Shown in pieces: positions 46,287 through 55,761 of a stretch of DNA of 64,000 nt. The position numbers and the translations under genes were made by a program. The notes beneath the pieces were generated by a model that saw only the letters and a list, made by a program, of their open reading frames with translations, was not told the origin of the DNA and did no database searches. The stretch comes from Mesorhizobium sp. ZC-5. GTDB lineage: Bacteria; Pseudomonadota; Alphaproteobacteria; Rhizobiales; Rhizobiaceae. Every line of letters begins with the position of its first letter. Position 1 is the first letter of the stretch. The stretch covers positions 90,945 through 154,944 of the forward strand of contig NZ_JAOWPT010000014.1 in assembly GCF_025753855.1 (NCBI RefSeq), in the 5' to 3' direction.

Positions 46287-47236
46287 GGCTTCTCCTTCCC
46301 CGCTGGCGACAGGCGGGCGCCGAGCACCGCGATCTGGATCAGCGACAATGCGAGCGCGATTACCAGGACGATGACCGAAAGCGCCGCGCCGCTTCCGGTG
46401 TCGCCCAGCACGAAACTCTGCTTGAAGATGAAGGTGCCGAACACTTCGCTCGCCCGGTTTGGACCGCCGCCGGTCATTAGATGCACGATCGGGAAAGTCT
46501 GCAGCGTGCCAATGACGCCGAGCAGCAGCAGCGATTTCGTCGCTGGCGCCAGCATCGGCACGATGACATGCACCGCAAGCCGCCAGCCCTTGGCGCCATC
46601 GATGCGGGCGGCATCGAGCACCTCGCTCGGCAAATTGGCGATGCCGGCGATGTACATCAGCATCGAAAAGCCGGTCCATTGCCAGATGTTAACGACGATC
46701 AGCGCGTAGATCGCGGTCTTCGGGTCGCCGATCGGCGATGTCATCATGACGATGCCGACATGCCTGAGATATTCCTGGGCGATGCCGTAATAGGGCGCGT
46801 AGATCTGCACCCAGACCAGGCTGATGACCGAGACCGAGGTCACCACCGGCAGGAAGAACATGGTGCGGAAGAAGCCGCGCAGCGCATGCGTGTGGCGCTC
46901 GATGAAATAGGCGAGCAGGCCGCCGATCAGCATCTGCACGGGAATGGTGATGACGCACCATAGCGCCATGTTGCGCACCACGATCCAGAAGGTCGGATCG
47001 CTGAGAACGCTCCTGTAGTTGGCAAGCCCGGCAAACACCGCTGCGCCATCCGTCCTGCCGGCATAGAAGCTTTGCTCGGCAACCCACAGGATGGGATAGG
47101 CGACGAAGACGACAAACAGCAGCGTTGCCGGCAGGGCAAAGAGATAGAGCGTCGAAGCTCTCGATGCCGATCGCCGTCTCACCGCCGCGACGGCAGCTCC
47201 GGCTCGCATGGCCTCTGCGCTCATGATGCTCGCCAT
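46283..47236 (-). CDS. sugar ABC transporter permease (UgpA/MalF type)
   Basis: A 317-residue membrane protein. About 25 basic residues lead into LYLFALPATLLFVVFVAYPILW, then FFRTMFFLPVVTSVSVISLVW and the EAA loop EVLDAARIDGAKGWRLAVHVIVPML. An ATG four codons in (47224) with a GGCGAG site is an alternative start. It follows the binding-protein gene by 53 bp. Confidence 0.9.
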   Translation of the reverse strand: MASIMSAEAMRAGAAVAAVRRRSASRASTLYLFALPATLLFVVFVAYPILWVAEQSFYAGRTDGAAVFAGLANYRSVLSDPTFWIVVRNMALWCVITIPVQMLIGGLLAYFIERHTHALRGFFRTMFFLPVVTSVSVISLVWVQIYAPYYGIAQEYLRHVGIVMMTSPIGDPKTAIYALIVVNIWQWTGFSMLMYIAGIANLPSEVLDAARIDGAKGWRLAVHVIVPMLAPATKSLLLLGVIGTLQTFPIVHLMTGGGPNRASEVFGTFIFKQSFVLGDTGSGAALSVIVLVIALALSLIQIAVLGARLSPAGKEKP

Positions 47237-47289
47237 CTTACACTGAAAAAGGGCCGGGCGCGTCTCCGCGCCCGGCAGTTGGTCTTGGG

Positions 47290-48579
47290 CTATTTCGCCG
47301 CGAGAGCTTTCTCGGTCGCTGCCTGGACGCCGGCAAGTGCCGCTTCCGGCTCGACGCTGCCGGCCGCGACGCCGGCAAGCGCATTGTCGAGCGCTTCGGC
47401 GACCGCCGGTGAGGCGAAGCGCTGGTTCTCGGCCTTCGGCAGGTCGGCCATGAAGCGGGCCGACATCTCCTTGACGTGGTCGGTGATGTCGCCCTTTGGC
47501 GCATTGCCATCAAAGGCCGGCAGGTCGTTGAGATCGTTCAGCGCTTCCTGCAGGCCAACGCCATCGGTCAGTTCGGCAAGGAAGGTCCAGGCCTCCGGAT
47601 TCTTGCCGCCATTCTTGGTCAGGCCGTAGCCGATGTCGATGCCGCCGACCGGCGGGCTGGCGGAATTGCCGTCCTTGACCGGAGGCAGGTAGAAGAAGTC
47701 GAAGCCATCCATGTTCTGCACGAATTCCGACAGCGGCGGCGGGAACTTGCTTTCCTGCATCCACCAGGAACCCAGCGCCATCATGCCGACCTTTCCCTGC
47801 GCGAAGAGCTGCGCGCCGGTCGGATAGGCGTGGGCACCCAGCGCGCCCTGCTGGAAGATGCCGTCATCGAACAGGCCCTTCCAGGCCTTCATGGCGGCGA
47901 CGAGTTCCGGCGCGGTCCAGGGTGTTTCACCGGCCTGCGCCTTGTCGACGATGCCGGCTGAGAACTGGTTGGCGAGCATCAGGAAAACGTTCTCGTTCTG
48001 CCAGCCATCGGCCGCGCCCTGGAACATCGGAATATAGCCGTTGTCCGTCAGCGCCTTGGCCGCCGCCTTCAACTCGTCATAGGTCTTGGGAGCCGAAAGT
48101 TTGAGCTTTTCGAAGATCTTGCGGTTGTACCAGATGCACAGAACCTGGGACTCCTGCGGAATGATGTAATAGTTCTCATCGCCCTTCGGATTGCCCATCA
48201 GCATCTGCTTGCGGTTGACGGGGAATACCTTCTCCGCCCACTTGTCGCCCCACTGTTTGGCGGCGCGTTCGTTCACCGCTTCGAGATTTTCGCGATACTG
48301 CTGGGTGAGCGAACCCGGCTGCAGGCCGATCACGTCAGGCAGGCTCCCGGAAGCCGCCGCCGCTTTCAGCGCGGTGATGTATTCGGGCGAGTAGTTGTAA
48401 TAGGTGTAGTTGACCTTGACGTCGGGGTGGGCCTTCTCGAAAGCGGCGATCGATTTTTGCATCGTGCTCTGGACGAACCAGGACCAGACGGTGACCTCTT
48501 TCTGTTCGGCGTTGGCCGCGGCAGAAGACAGAGCGGCGGCGAGGATCGTCGTCGCAAGAAACAGCATCTTTCTCATCAT
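47290..48579 (-). CDS. extracellular sugar-binding protein (family 1 SBP)
   Basis: A 429-residue exported protein with a Sec signal peptide (MMRKMLFLATTILAAALSSA, cleavage after ANA). The mature part begins EQKEVTVWSWFVQSTMQKSI, followed by FEKAHPDVKVNYTYYNYSPEY, VIGLQPGSL, and GKVGMMALGSWWMQE, typical of carbohydrate-binding family 1. GGGAGG lies before the start. The ligand is probably a sugar or polyol. The next gene upstream on the same strand is the aldolase. Confidence 0.92.
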   Translation of the reverse strand: MMRKMLFLATTILAAALSSAAANAEQKEVTVWSWFVQSTMQKSIAAFEKAHPDVKVNYTYYNYSPEYITALKAAAASGSLPDVIGLQPGSLTQQYRENLEAVNERAAKQWGDKWAEKVFPVNRKQMLMGNPKGDENYYIIPQESQVLCIWYNRKIFEKLKLSAPKTYDELKAAAKALTDNGYIPMFQGAADGWQNENVFLMLANQFSAGIVDKAQAGETPWTAPELVAAMKAWKGLFDDGIFQQGALGAHAYPTGAQLFAQGKVGMMALGSWWMQESKFPPPLSEFVQNMDGFDFFYLPPVKDGNSASPPVGGIDIGYGLTKNGGKNPEAWTFLAELTDGVGLQEALNDLNDLPAFDGNAPKGDITDHVKEMSARFMADLPKAENQRFASPAVAEALDNALAGVAAGSVEPEAALAGVQAATEKALAAK

Positions 48580-48703
48580 ATTCCTCCCTTTTTTGCTCCC
48601 AGATAAAGCGCATCGCGAGCCTCCACTCGCGGGCGCGGCGACCCATTACCGGGTCACGTCCACAGCGTGACGGCAATTGCCGTCATCGCTCATTGGTTCG
48701 GCG

Positions 48704-49720
48704 TCAGGCGGCTTTCGCAGCGGCTGACGTCAGCACCTCTTCGGTGATCGCCCGGTCATCGGCGAGCGGCCGGTTCGGCGTCAGTCCAAGCTTCTGCAGC
48801 TCGCCGTGATAGGCGCGCACCGCTTCCTCCGGAGCGATGGTGCCGTCGGCGACGGCCCGCATCAGCACGATCAGCTGCAGGGGCGCCTCGGCGAGGTTGA
48901 TCTTGCGGCCGAAGAGAGCAAGGCGGGCGCCGTAGCGCTCCGACTGGGCGACGAGCTCGAACGTGTCGCGCGTGGTGCCGGCACCGCCGCCGAGCACGCC
49001 GACGATCAGCTCGGAATCGAAGCCGGCAAGCTCCTCCATCGCCTTCGGTCCGTTATAGGGCGTCTTCAGGAACAGCGGTCGCTCGGCCTTCGGCACGCTC
49101 GCCAGCGACTTGATGATGTTATCGTTGACGAACTCGCCGATCTGCTCGCGGCTGAAGCCGAGATCGACGCTCGGGTTAAACACCTCATAGAAATATTTGA
49201 AGCCGGTGCGCGCCGCCTCGGCGCGGAATTCGGCAAAGGCGTTCAAGGCGCGGAGATCAAGCTCGACATCGTTGCTGAAGGAGACCGAATAGAGGGCAAG
49301 GTCGGTGCCGTGCGTCGGGTAATTGGCGATGGCGCGCGTCAGGATCGCGTCGCGGAAGGGAAGGGACGCAGTCTGCGTGTAGGTGCCATGGCGCACGGCA
49401 CCCCAGCACATCGTCTCCAGATTGCCACGGATGGCGGGCTTCATTTCGCTGCCGAAGAACGCGGCGCGCTCGTCGAGAAGCTCGAGGTTGGATTGCGACA
49501 CCAGCATGATGTCGACGATGTCCTGTTTGATGATCGCCTCGATCTGGGCGATGAATTCCTGGCGGCTGCGGCGGCGCGGCGGCTTGACCGAATAGTCGAA
49601 GCCGGTCGCGGTCACGCCGGCGCCGACATCGCTGTCCTTGGCATCGGCGATGACGAAATCGGCCCGTGTGTAGCGGCCTGCGCGGATGTTCGCCAACTTG
49701 CGATCGAGCCTAGTTACCAT
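48704..49720 (-). CDS. class I aldolase (FbaB/DeoC/LacD-type TIM barrel)
   Basis: A 338-residue protein. FKYFYEVFNPSVDLGF, PLFLKTPYNGPKAMEEL (probable Schiff-base Lys in FLKTPY), ELIVGVLGGGAGTTRDTFEL and YGARLALFGRKINLAE are the barrel and phosphate-binding features of DhnA/FbaB/LacD-type aldolases. I chose the ATG at 49720 (MVTRLDRKLANI), preceded by AGGA, over one at 49765. It leads the minus-strand operon and is divergent from the ADP-dependent-kinase-like gene. Together they could phosphorylate and split a ketose. Confidence 0.75.
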   Translation of the reverse strand: MVTRLDRKLANIRAGRYTRADFVIADAKDSDVGAGVTATGFDYSVKPPRRRSRQEFIAQIEAIIKQDIVDIMLVSQSNLELLDERAAFFGSEMKPAIRGNLETMCWGAVRHGTYTQTASLPFRDAILTRAIANYPTHGTDLALYSVSFSNDVELDLRALNAFAEFRAEAARTGFKYFYEVFNPSVDLGFSREQIGEFVNDNIIKSLASVPKAERPLFLKTPYNGPKAMEELAGFDSELIVGVLGGGAGTTRDTFELVAQSERYGARLALFGRKINLAEAPLQLIVLMRAVADGTIAPEEAVRAYHGELQKLGLTPNRPLADDRAITEEVLTSAAAKAA

Positions 49721-49793
49721 CAGAGTTTCCTCAACTTTGAGATGTTTTTTGATAGCGGTCGACAACCGAGGCCGCCGCGTCCCTGCATTAAAT

Positions 49794-49805
49794 TTGGTCT
49801 ACCAA
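49794..49805. promoter_or_regulatory. TTGGT-CT-ACCAA palindrome upstream of the aldolase operon
   Basis: A 12-base palindrome flanked by A/T-rich DNA, 73 bp before the aldolase ATG. Its form matches sites used by GntR regulators of the FadR group. A partial copy, TTTGGTAGAAA, lies at 50094-50104 in front of the divergent operon. No GntR gene is in the window; the DeoR regulator at 56.6 kb is the other candidate. Confidence 0.5.
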
Positions 49806-50076
49806 TTTTTGTCAATATCTTTCTTTTCCTCTCCAAAAATTTGGCAAAAGTTGGGTGAAAGGGCTGGAGAAGGCAAAGATATGCAATATAAACAATCGCT
49901 TATTGGTTGGCTTCCCGACTGCATTCCGCTAAAAGAAGCCCTCAAAATTCCCCAGACCGCTCATCCAACTTCATAAAACCGACCTTATACGTCGCATGAT
50001 TGGCTTCTTAACGATGCCAAAAGGGTAGATTTTTGGCACATTTAGAAAAACTTGCACGATCTGGCTTTGATAATGA

Positions 50077-50104
50077 TTGACACGGTGAGAGAATTTGGTA
50101 GAAA
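50077..50104 (+). promoter_or_regulatory. candidate sigma-70 promoter of the plus-strand polyol operon
   Basis: TTGACA at 50077-50082 and TAGAAA at 50099-50104 with a 16-base spacer, 46 bp before the ATG at 50150. The -10 region overlaps a half-copy (TTTGGTA) of the palindrome seen at 49794-49805, as expected for a repressed promoter. Confidence 0.5.
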
Positions 50105-50149
50105 TTGATTAGAGAAGGCGATAACGTTCGACTTGGGAGGAGAACTCGC

Positions 50150-51421
50150 ATGAATGAGACGCTGGGCGCCAATTGGCGTTCGCGCTATTCAGCGCTGACC
50201 GCTGCCATCCAGTCGCTGCCCAAGGCGGCGGGGAGCTGTCAGGGTGGCCCTCTTTCCCAAGGGGTGTTCCTCTGCGGGATGAGCACGGTCGTCGATGCTC
50301 GGGCTGACATGCATGACATGGATGCCTTGGCAAACGCCCCACCGGCTTCGCGAGCGCACGATCTTTTCAAAACGCTTCAGGATCGTGCCGCCAGAGGTGT
50401 TGGCGGAGAAATCAAGTTCGATTGGCCTGAAGGTCCTGATTGGCTGCGGGGCAGGATCACGCTGAGTCATGCTCTTGGCGGGACCGGACCGCAGGCAGCA
50501 TGGGTGCTATCAAAGCTGGGTGCGCGTGCGGTGATCGCATTGGAAGACCGCCACCCGTTCATGTTGAAACAAATACCGCCGGGAGTGCTCGTCGCTCAGC
50601 ATGACAAACTAGTTGATGCATCGGAGATCGTGCCCCGCGAGCCGGCTGTCCCTGAGACATTCATCTTCGAGTACACGGCAGGGAGGCCAATTGGCGACGT
50701 AATTCCGCGACGTTCTTCACGCATTATTGTCCGGTTCCTAGACCGCGGCCTCCAGGACGACAGTGAGTTCGACAAGCTATCGGTTCGCCTTGCTTCGAGC
50801 GCGGCAGCAGGCCTCCTGTCTGGCCTGAATGACACAGCTTTTGCCGATCTGCCCCAAGCCTCCGAAAAGCTTTTTGCGCTCGCACGAGCCTGGCGCGCCA
50901 AAGGGTTGAAGACAATTCATTTCGAATTGGCTGGATATTCATCCAAAGAAGCCCTGAGCCTGGTCCTGGCAGATCTTCGTGGATCGATCACATCGATAGG
51001 AATGAGCCATTCCGAACTCATCGGGATGTACCCTGACGCCGAGCTTCCTTTGAATGCCATGATTTCGCTGGGCGAGCGTCTGGGTCTCGATCGCGTTTGC
51101 GTCCATGCGGACACATGGGCGGCAGCAGTAACCAAGAGCGACCCGAATCTGGAGCTCAGTGCATTGATGACAGGCTGCGCGATCGCGTCAGCCAGAGCCG
51201 CAAACGGCAGCCCGGTGGATGTTGTGACGCTCGCACCGGAAGCGGAATTCCAACCGCTGCCGTTCGAAGCCTATGCGCGCCGGGGCGAGTGGACCTTCGT
51301 GGCCTGTTCGGCCCCCTTCCTCGAAAGGCCCCAGACAACTCTAGGTCTCGGCGACAGTTTTACGGCCGGGTGCCTGCTTGTGCTCGGGCACAAGACCCAG
51401 GCGCACGGCGCCTGGCTTTAG
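50150..51421 (+). CDS. ADP-dependent sugar kinase-family protein (ADPGK/ADP-PFK fold)
   Basis: A 423-residue protein with ribokinase-type features in the arrangement of ADP-dependent gluco/phosphofructokinases: SHALGGTGPQAAWVLSKLG near residue 105, ETFIFEYTAG, the GMSHSELIGMYPD segment (GMNE-EL in archaeal enzymes) and the catalytic TTLGLGDSFTAGCLL near the C-terminus (Asp as base). Archaeal members use ADP, not ATP, to phosphorylate glucose or fructose-6-phosphate. The ATG has GGGAGGAG upstream. It heads the plus-strand polyol operon and lies opposite the aldolase, which fits ketose phosphorylation. The nucleotide donor is untested. Confidence 0.65.
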   Translation: MNETLGANWRSRYSALTAAIQSLPKAAGSCQGGPLSQGVFLCGMSTVVDARADMHDMDALANAPPASRAHDLFKTLQDRAARGVGGEIKFDWPEGPDWLRGRITLSHALGGTGPQAAWVLSKLGARAVIALEDRHPFMLKQIPPGVLVAQHDKLVDASEIVPREPAVPETFIFEYTAGRPIGDVIPRRSSRIIVRFLDRGLQDDSEFDKLSVRLASSAAAGLLSGLNDTAFADLPQASEKLFALARAWRAKGLKTIHFELAGYSSKEALSLVLADLRGSITSIGMSHSELIGMYPDAELPLNAMISLGERLGLDRVCVHADTWAAAVTKSDPNLELSALMTGCAIASARAANGSPVDVVTLAPEAEFQPLPFEAYARRGEWTFVACSAPFLERPQTTLGLGDSFTAGCLLVLGHKTQAHGAWL

Positions 51422-51490
51422 CTTTCTTGAAACAGGAATTCGGACGCGGTGTCCGTGCACGCGCCATCATCCGGCGTTTTGGAGGAGAAA

Positions 51491-52807
51491 ATGAAGAAAA
51501 CATTTATTGGACTGCTGCTTGGCGCGACGGCGCTTCTGGGAACGCAAGCCCTGGCGGAAACGACGCTAACTATCGCGACGGTCAACAACAACGACATGAT
51601 CGTCATGCAGAAACTCTCGAAGGACTTCGAGCAGAAGAACCCGGACATCAAGCTCAACTGGGTCATCCTCGAGGAGAACGTGCTTCGCCAAAAGGTGACG
51701 ACGGACATCGCCACCCAGGGCGGCCAGTACGACATCATGACGATCGGCATGTTCGAGACGCCACTTTGGGGCGAGAAGGGCTGGCTTTCCGAATTCTCGA
51801 ACATCCCCGCCGACTACAAGCTAGATGATGTCCTGAAATCGGTCCGCGACGGGCTTTCGATCGACGGCAAGCTATACGCCCTGCCGTTTTACGCCGAGAG
51901 CCAGATGACGTTCTATCGCAAGGATCTCTTTGACAAGGCCGGCATTCAGATGCCCGACCAGCCGACCTGGGAACAGATCGGCCAGTTCGCGGAGAAAATC
52001 ACGGACAAGGACAAGGACATCTACGGTGTCTGCCTGCGCGGCAAGCCAGGTTGGGGTGAAAACATGGGGCAGATCGGCCCCGTCGTGAACAGCTATGGCG
52101 GTCGTTGGTTCGACATGGAATGGAAGCCGCAACTTGACACCGCACCGTGGAAGGAAGGCGTTTCGACCTATGTCGATCTGCTGAAGAAGTACGGCCCGCC
52201 TGGCGCCGCTTCCAACGGCTACAATGAAACCTTGGCCCTGTTCGCAAGCGGAAAGTGCGGCATGTGGGTCGACGCGACGGTTGCTGCGGGCATGCTTTCT
52301 GACCCTAAGCTGAGCCAGGTGTCCGACAAGTTGGGCTACGCTCACCCGCCTGTCGGTAAGTTCAACAAGGGCAACCACTATTTGTGGTCATGGGCCTTGG
52401 CAGTGCCTGCCTCGACCAAGAATGGGGACGCTGCGAAAAAGTTTATCTACTGGGCGACCTCGCAGGACTATATCAAACTCGTTGCCCAAGCCAATGGCTG
52501 GGCGGCCGTGCCTCCCGGCACGCGTACGTCGACCTACGAGACGCCGGAATACATCAGCGCTGCGCCGTTCGCGAAGCTGACGCTGGAAACCATCCAGACG
52601 GCGAATCCGACCGATGCGACGCAGGATAAGGTTCCCTATCGCGGCATCTCCTATGTCGGGATCCCTGAATTTCAGAGCTTCGGAACGGCTGTTGGCCAAA
52701 AGATGTCGGCTGTGATCGCCGGCAAGCAATCCGTCGATGAGGCTCTGAAGGAATCCCAAGCGCTCGTTGCGAGGGCGATGAAGCAGGCGGGTTATCCAAA
52801 GAAGTAA
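51491..52807 (+). CDS. polyol/sugar-binding protein (SmoE/mannitol-type SBP)
   Basis: A 438-residue exported protein with a Sec signal (MKKTFIGLLLGATALLGTQA, cleavage after ALA). TTLTIATVNNNDMIVMQKLSKDF begins the mature part; later ITDKDKDIYGVCLRGKPGWGE and YGGRWFDMEWKP are characteristic of sorbitol/mannitol-binding proteins. GGAGGAG precedes the ATG at 51491. It is followed by two permeases and an ATPase. A linear polyol is the likely ligand. Confidence 0.88.
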   Translation: MKKTFIGLLLGATALLGTQALAETTLTIATVNNNDMIVMQKLSKDFEQKNPDIKLNWVILEENVLRQKVTTDIATQGGQYDIMTIGMFETPLWGEKGWLSEFSNIPADYKLDDVLKSVRDGLSIDGKLYALPFYAESQMTFYRKDLFDKAGIQMPDQPTWEQIGQFAEKITDKDKDIYGVCLRGKPGWGENMGQIGPVVNSYGGRWFDMEWKPQLDTAPWKEGVSTYVDLLKKYGPPGAASNGYNETLALFASGKCGMWVDATVAAGMLSDPKLSQVSDKLGYAHPPVGKFNKGNHYLWSWALAVPASTKNGDAAKKFIYWATSQDYIKLVAQANGWAAVPPGTRTSTYETPEYISAAPFAKLTLETIQTANPTDATQDKVPYRGISYVGIPEFQSFGTAVGQKMSAVIAGKQSVDEALKESQALVARAMKQAGYPKK

Positions 52808-52920
52808 CCGTCCCCAGTGCGATATTGATCGGCGGCGCCTCCCTGTCGCCGGTCAAGGGGTGGCAGTTTTCCGAGCTGCCACCCCGGCTTTCCTAGCAGC
52901 TCGAACACGGCAACAATCCC

Positions 52921-53826
52921 ATGTCACAGAACCAAGCCAAGACGGTCGCCGTAATTTCCGACGAGGGACCGCTTATAAATACGAAACCGCTGATGGCGCC
53001 GTCGGTCATCCTGCTCTTTATCTGGATGATTGTACCGCTTGCGATGACGCTCTGGTTCTCGGTGCGGCGTTACAATCTGCTCGATCCGAGCAGCACCAGC
53101 TTTGCCGGCTTCGACAATTACACATTCCTGCTTACCGATCCGACGCTCCTCCATGCATTGCAAAATACCATTGTGCTTGTTGTAGGCGTTCTCGCTGCCA
53201 CGATCATTTTTGGCGTCGCCTGCGCGATGGCACTTGACGCGCCCTTTCCCGGCCGCGGGATCGCTCGGCTTCTGTGCATTGCACCTTTCTTCGTCATGCC
53301 AACGGTCAGCGCTCTTATTTGGAAGAACCTTTTGATGCACCCGGTGAACGGGCTGTTCTCGTGGATGCTCAAGTCAGTCGGCCTGCCAGCAATCGACTGG
53401 TTCAGCGACTATCCGCTGATCTCGGTCGGCATAATAGTCGCCTGGCAGTGGATTCCCTTTGCGACACTTATCTTGTTGACCTCCCTCCAGTCGCTCGATC
53501 GCGAGCAGGTCGAAGCCGCCCGCATGGACGGAGCTCGCGGGTGGACGCTGTTCACGAACATCACCCTACCTCATCTTTATCGATCCATGACGATCGTCGT
53601 GATGATTGAGACGATATTCCTGCTGTCCGTGTTTGCCGAGATACTTGTGACTACATCCGGCGGTCCTGGGGAAGCAACCACCACATTGCCGTTCCTGATC
53701 TACAAAACTGCGCTGCTTGACTACGATGTCGGTGGCGCTTCCGCGGGTGGCGTGGTTGCGATAGTGCTTGCAAACATCGTCGCCTTCTTCCTCGTGCGCA
53801 CAATTGCTCACAATCTGGAGCGCTGA
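52921..53826 (+). CDS. polyol ABC transporter permease (SmoF type)
   Basis: A 301-residue membrane protein. After a polar N-terminus, LMAPSVILLFIWMIVPLAMTLWFS opens the membrane part, followed by FSDYPLISVGIIVAWQWIPFATLILL and the EAA loop REQVEAARMDGARGWTLFTNITLPHL. It lies 113 bp after the binding-protein gene and one base before the next permease. Several of its segments match mannitol/sorbitol permeases. Confidence 0.9.
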   Translation: MSQNQAKTVAVISDEGPLINTKPLMAPSVILLFIWMIVPLAMTLWFSVRRYNLLDPSSTSFAGFDNYTFLLTDPTLLHALQNTIVLVVGVLAATIIFGVACAMALDAPFPGRGIARLLCIAPFFVMPTVSALIWKNLLMHPVNGLFSWMLKSVGLPAIDWFSDYPLISVGIIVAWQWIPFATLILLTSLQSLDREQVEAARMDGARGWTLFTNITLPHLYRSMTIVVMIETIFLLSVFAEILVTTSGGPGEATTTLPFLIYKTALLDYDVGGASAGGVVAIVLANIVAFFLVRTIAHNLER

Positions 53827-53827
53827 G

Positions 53828-54649
53828 ATGGAACAGTCCACAGCTCAAAAAATAGCAACGGCAGTGTTCGGCTGGGGCGTCAGCCTGGTGATGGCTTTCC
53901 CGATCTTGTGGATGACGCTGGCGGCCTTCAAGACCGAGAACCAAGCCATCTCGTCTCCGCCTGTCCTGTTTTTTAGGCCGACTCTTGAGAACTTCTCGGC
54001 GGTCTTCGAGCGCGCGAACTATCCGCATTTCTTCATGAACAGCGTCGTTATTTGCGGCGGGTCAACGTTGTTGGCGTTGCTCATCAGCCTTCCAGCCGCC
54101 TATGCGATGGCGTTCTATCCAACCAAGAGAACCAAGGACATCCTCGTCTGGATGCTGTCGACCAAGATGATGCCGGCCGTTGGCGTACTGGTCCCGATTT
54201 ACCTGATGTTCCAAAGCGTCGGGTTGATGGACACCCGAATTGGCCTGACCGCCATGTACACGCTGATCAATCTTCCGATCGTGGTGTGGATGCTCTTCAC
54301 ATTCTTCAAGGACGTCCCGAGGGAAATCCTTGAAGCCGCATTGCTCGACGGCGCCCGGCCGCTTCAGCAATTCTGGATGCTGCTCCTGCCGCTCACCCTA
54401 CCGGGAATCGCCTCGACCTGTCTGCTCGCGACTATCCTGTCGTGGAACGAAGCCTTCTGGAGCATCAATCTATCCACCTCCCAGGCGACGCCGCTGACCG
54501 CCTTCATCGCGTCCTTCTCGAGCCCGGAGGGGCTGTTCTGGGCGAAGCTTTCAGCGGCCTCGTTGCTGGCGGTTGGCCCGATCCTGGTGTTCGGCTGGAT
54601 GACGCAAAGACAACTCGTCCGCGGTCTTACCTTCGGCGCCGTGAAATAG
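53828..54649 (+). CDS. polyol ABC transporter permease (SmoG type)
   Basis: A 273-residue membrane protein starting MEQSTAQKIATAVFGWGVSL, one base after the preceding stop. Features include FPILWMTLAAFKTENQAISSPP, the AMAFYPTKRTKDILVWMLSTKMMPAVGV region typical of polyol permeases, and the EAA loop REILEAALLDGARPLQQFWMLLLPL. Confidence 0.9.
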   Translation: MEQSTAQKIATAVFGWGVSLVMAFPILWMTLAAFKTENQAISSPPVLFFRPTLENFSAVFERANYPHFFMNSVVICGGSTLLALLISLPAAYAMAFYPTKRTKDILVWMLSTKMMPAVGVLVPIYLMFQSVGLMDTRIGLTAMYTLINLPIVVWMLFTFFKDVPREILEAALLDGARPLQQFWMLLLPLTLPGIASTCLLATILSWNEAFWSINLSTSQATPLTAFIASFSSPEGLFWAKLSAASLLAVGPILVFGWMTQRQLVRGLTFGAVK

Positions 54650-54660
54650 GAGAACAAACT

Positions 54661-55743
54661 TTGTCCAGCGTAACTTTGAAGGGTATCCGCAAGTCCTTCG
54701 GCGGCCTTGAGGTCGTAAGCGGCGTTGACCTGCACATCAAGGATCAGGAGTTCGTCGTCCTTGTCGGCCCTTCGGGCTGCGGGAAGACGACGCTGCTCAG
54801 AATGATCGCTGGTCTGGAATCCATATCGGGCGGCGAGTTGCTGATCGATGGGCAAGTCATGAACAGGGTTCGTCCCGACGAACGCGGGCTGGCGATGGTT
54901 TTCCAGAGCTACGCCCTCTATCCCCACATGACCGTGGCTGACAATATGAGCTTTGCGCTGCGCTTGGCGAAGGTCAGCAAGGCCGAGCGCGACCGGAAAG
55001 TGAACGATGCCGCAAAGATTCTGCAGCTCGATCATCTCTTGCAACGGCGCCCGGCTCAGCTTTCTGGCGGGCAGCGTCAGCGAGTCGCTATCGGCCGCGC
55101 CATTGTCCGCGACCCGAAAGTGTTCTTGTTTGACGAGCCTCTCTCCAACCTAGACGCGGCCCTTCGGATCCAGATGCGTATCGAGCTTGCGCGCCTGCAC
55201 AAGCAACTCTCCGCCACGATGATTTACGTCACGCATGACCAAGTGGAAGCGATGACGATGGCCGACCGGATCGTCGTCGTGAACAAGGGCGTCATCGAGC
55301 AGCTCGGCACCCCTATGGAAATCTACCAGAACCCTTCCACTGTGTTCGTAGCGGGGTTTATCGGCTCTCCGAAGATGAACCTGTTCGAAGCTGACACAGC
55401 TCTGGAAAATGGACAGGCGGTGGCGATTCTAGACAACCGCGGGCAGCGCATTCCCCTTCCCGTCGATCCACCACGTGGCGCACGCGTTACCCTCGGCATC
55501 CGACCGGAGGCATTGAACGTCGACAGCCAGGGCCCGCTCGGAGGCGAGATTACGGTGATAGAACATCTCGGCGGCGAGACCCTTACTTACATCGACATCG
55601 GCAACGGAAAGCTCGCGACGGTCAAGACCGGAGAGGCTTCGCTGGGACAAGTGGGTGATACAGTTCGCGTTTCCTTTCCACCCGATCGCCTTCATGTGTT
55701 CGGCCCTGACGGTCGGGCACTTCTCAACCATCGCAATCACTGA
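54661..55743 (+). CDS. polyol ABC transporter ATPase (MalK/SmoK type)
   Basis: A 360-residue ATPase starting with TTG at 54661, preceded by AGGAG. Walker A is GPSGCGKTT, then VFQSYALYPHMTVADNM, LSGGQRQRVAIGRAI, VFLFDEPLSNLDAA and VTHDQVEAMTMADR. A TOBE region with LGIRPEALNVDSQG occupies the C-terminus. An open frame from 54442 only reads through the preceding permease. It shares its subfamily with the ATPase at 44.3 kb. Confidence 0.92.
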   Translation: MSSVTLKGIRKSFGGLEVVSGVDLHIKDQEFVVLVGPSGCGKTTLLRMIAGLESISGGELLIDGQVMNRVRPDERGLAMVFQSYALYPHMTVADNMSFALRLAKVSKAERDRKVNDAAKILQLDHLLQRRPAQLSGGQRQRVAIGRAIVRDPKVFLFDEPLSNLDAALRIQMRIELARLHKQLSATMIYVTHDQVEAMTMADRIVVVNKGVIEQLGTPMEIYQNPSTVFVAGFIGSPKMNLFEADTALENGQAVAILDNRGQRIPLPVDPPRGARVTLGIRPEALNVDSQGPLGGEITVIEHLGGETLTYIDIGNGKLATVKTGEASLGQVGDTVRVSFPPDRLHVFGPDGRALLNHRNH

Positions 55744-55761
55744 GCGTAAGGACAGTCCTTC

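Noticed and set aside
48806-49858. 350-codon plus-strand open frame opposite the aldolase
   Set aside because: The minus-strand aldolase has a ribosome site and barrel motifs; the antisense frame has none and extends into the A/T-rich promoter region.
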